This document shows positions 59,818 to 61,024 of a stretch of 61,024 nt of DNA, piece by piece; positions within the stretch are counted from its first letter, which is position 1; each line of letters opens with the position of its first letter. This DNA comes from Bacteroidales bacterium. Lineage in GTDB: Bacteria > Bacteroidota > Bacteroidia > Bacteroidales > F082. Where the stretch lies: the NCBI GenBank assembly GCA_016291135.1, contig JAEFAE010000011.1, positions 1 to 61,024 of the forward strand, in the 5' to 3' direction. The notes under the pieces were generated by a model. The model was given only the letters and a program-made list of their open reading frames with translations. It had not been told where the DNA came from and did no database searches. The translations under genes and the position numbers were made by a program.

Positions 59818-61024
59818 ATGACCTTACTTGATTGGCTACCGATTACGAAGAGAGAGACCGACCTGCGTGGGTGGGACGAGGTGGACATTGTGTTCGTCAC
59901 GGGCGACGCCTACGTGGATCACCCTGCCTTTGGGGCAGCGGTCATCGGGAGGATGTTGGAACATCACGGCTTCCGGGTGGCTTTGATTCCCCAACCTAAC
60001 TGGAGGGACGACCTTAGGGACTTCAAGAAGTTCGGCAAGCCGCGGCTCTATTTCGGCGTTTCGGCCGGCTGCATGGACTCGATGGTGAACCATTATACGG
60101 CCAACAAGCGACTCCGCAGCAACGACGCCTACACGCCTGGCGGCGAAGCGGGCTTCCGTCCCGACCGGGCCAGCGTGGTCTATAGCAACATCCTGAAAAA
60201 GCTCTATCCCGATGTGCCGGTGGTGATTGGCGGCATCGAGGCTTCGTTGCGAAGGGTAACGCACTACGACTATTGGGACGACTGCCTGAAACCCTCGATC
60301 TTAGTGGATTCCAAGGCCGACATCGGCGTCTATGGCATGGGGGAATACACCATGGTGGAGATCGCCAAGGCCCTCCAGCAAGGAAGGAAGATCAATGAGC
60401 TAACGGATGTCCAACAGACCTTCTTCCTGCAAGACAAGCGCCAGCCGCTTCCCGCTTTTGAAGGCGAGACCATCGAACTCGTCAGCCACGAGGTCTGCCT
60501 GAAAGACAAGAAACGCTATGCCTCCAACTTCAAGCATATCGAAGAAGAGTCAAATAAGAAGCACGCAGCAAGGTTAATACAAGAGGTGGGCCACCAACGG
60601 GTGATCATCAACCCTCCGCTGCCCACTTTCACCACCGAGCAGATCGACGCTTCGTTCGACCTGCCCTATACCCGACTCCCCCATCCGAAATACGCCAAAC
60701 GTGGTGCCATCCCCGCCTACGAGATGATCAAGCACAGCATCAACCTCCACCGCGGCTGTTTCGGTGGATGCGCCTTCTGCACCATCTCGGCCCACCAGGG
60801 CAAGTTTGTGACCTCGCGCAGCAAGGAATCCATCATGAGGGAGGTGGAACAGGTGACCCAGATGGAGGATTTCAAAGGCTACATCAGCGACTTGGGTGGT
60901 CCTTCTGCCAATATGTACCGGATGCGGGGCAAGGACGAGCGCCTCTGCGAGAAATGCGTCCGCCCCACCTGCCTCCAGCCTAGCGTGTGCAAGAACCTCA
61001 ACACCGACCACCACCCGCTCATCG
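59818..61024 (+). CDS. ygiQ: YgiQ family radical SAM protein (partial, C-terminus outside window)
   Basis: The frame is open from ATG at 59818 to the window edge, about 402 residues. The N-terminal part reads MTLLDWLPITKRETDLRGWD, then GDAYVDHPAFGAAVIGR, VSAGCMDSMVNHYTANK and IGGIEASLRR, which are characteristic of YgiQ. The radical SAM cluster motif is CFGGCAFC in NLHRGCFGGCAFCTISAHQG. YgiQ proteins bind one 4Fe-4S cluster; their reaction is unknown. It starts 29 bases after the aldehyde dehydrogenase, so probably belongs to the same transcript. Confidence 0.94.
   Translation, partial: MTLLDWLPITKRETDLRGWDEVDIVFVTGDAYVDHPAFGAAVIGRMLEHHGFRVALIPQPNWRDDLRDFKKFGKPRLYFGVSAGCMDSMVNHYTANKRLRSNDAYTPGGEAGFRPDRASVVYSNILKKLYPDVPVVIGGIEASLRRVTHYDYWDDCLKPSILVDSKADIGVYGMGEYTMVEIAKALQQGRKINELTDVQQTFFLQDKRQPLPAFEGETIELVSHEVCLKDKKRYASNFKHIEEESNKKHAARLIQEVGHQRVIINPPLPTFTTEQIDASFDLPYTRLPHPKYAKRGAIPAYEMIKHSINLHRGCFGGCAFCTISAHQGKFVTSRSKESIMREVEQVTQMEDFKGYISDLGGPSANMYRMRGKDERLCEKCVRPTCLQPSVCKNLNTDHHPLI

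Overview
The window is a 61 kb piece of a Bacteroidales (Bacteroidota) chromosome with roughly 55-58% GC. The evidence is the promoter style (TAnnTTTG -7 boxes before many genes, few Shine-Dalgarno sites), type IX secretion (T9SS) C-terminal sorting domains on six proteins, BspA-type leucine-rich-repeat lipoproteins, a carboxypeptidase-domain TonB-dependent receptor, and the gene repertoire (queF-C-D-E, iorAB, a GH29 fucosidase). No rRNA, tRNA, CRISPR array or IS element was found. Genes are packed tightly, with several ATGA start/stop overlaps and three convergent overlaps. No gene-free stretch exceeds 300 bases; the longest are 16866-17159, 26756-27010 and 4256-4413.

Layout. 1-170: 3' end of a T9SS cargo gene. 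142-2709 (minus): two LRR lipoproteins and prmC. 2766-6583 (plus): DMT transporter, YigZ/IMPACT protein, dnaA, RsmI-like methylase. 6595-8776 (minus): preQ0/queuosine operon queF-queC-queD-queE. 8896-10524: 5'-nucleotidase-like lipoprotein. 10592-14005 (minus): two POT-family transporters. 14133-15221: T9SS-secreted esterase. 15215-16865 (minus): HAD phosphatase and Rpn-type nuclease. 17160-19838: valS. 19869-22577 (minus): SlyD-type FKBP and a VWA-like membrane protein. 22645-26755 (plus): two glycosyltransferases, a Sua5/YrdC protein and a CtpA-type protease. 27011-37905 (plus): three consecutive C25 (gingipain) proteases. 37914-43296 (plus): beta-CASP nuclease, hisS, hutH and two small membrane proteins. 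43311-47276 (minus): iorB, iorA and a T9SS-secreted CUB-domain amidase. 47408-51832 (plus): PspC protein, LiaF-like protein, TonB receptor and a CpeT-like secreted protein. 51813-57005 (minus): GH29 fucosidase, beta-barrel protein, carboxyltransferase and YitT protein. 57156-61024 (plus): Fe-alcohol dehydrogenase, aldehyde dehydrogenase and a truncated YgiQ radical-SAM gene.

The most striking region is the gingipain cluster. The first protein matches Porphyromonas lysine-gingipain (Kgp) in pro-domain cleavage site, catalytic His/Cys spacing and lysine-pocket Asp. The next two match arginine-gingipain (Rgp) features. All three carry signal peptides and C-terminal sorting domains, so together they look like a secreted trypsin-like (Lys plus Arg) proteolytic set. 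The two POT transporters and iorAB would fit uptake and oxidation of the peptides and amino acids released, pointing to a peptide-fermenting life style; that link is inference.

Other oddities: an AATCTTGAAAT-type repeat placed directly before start codons (queC, queD, iorB; a relative before slyD), a pyruvate/oxaloacetate carboxyltransferase whose biotinyl domain lacks the biotin lysine, a cysteine-rich SlyD tail, and a terminator fused to the next gene's promoter at 53564-53607. Comparisons with named proteins are from memory of the families, not from a search.
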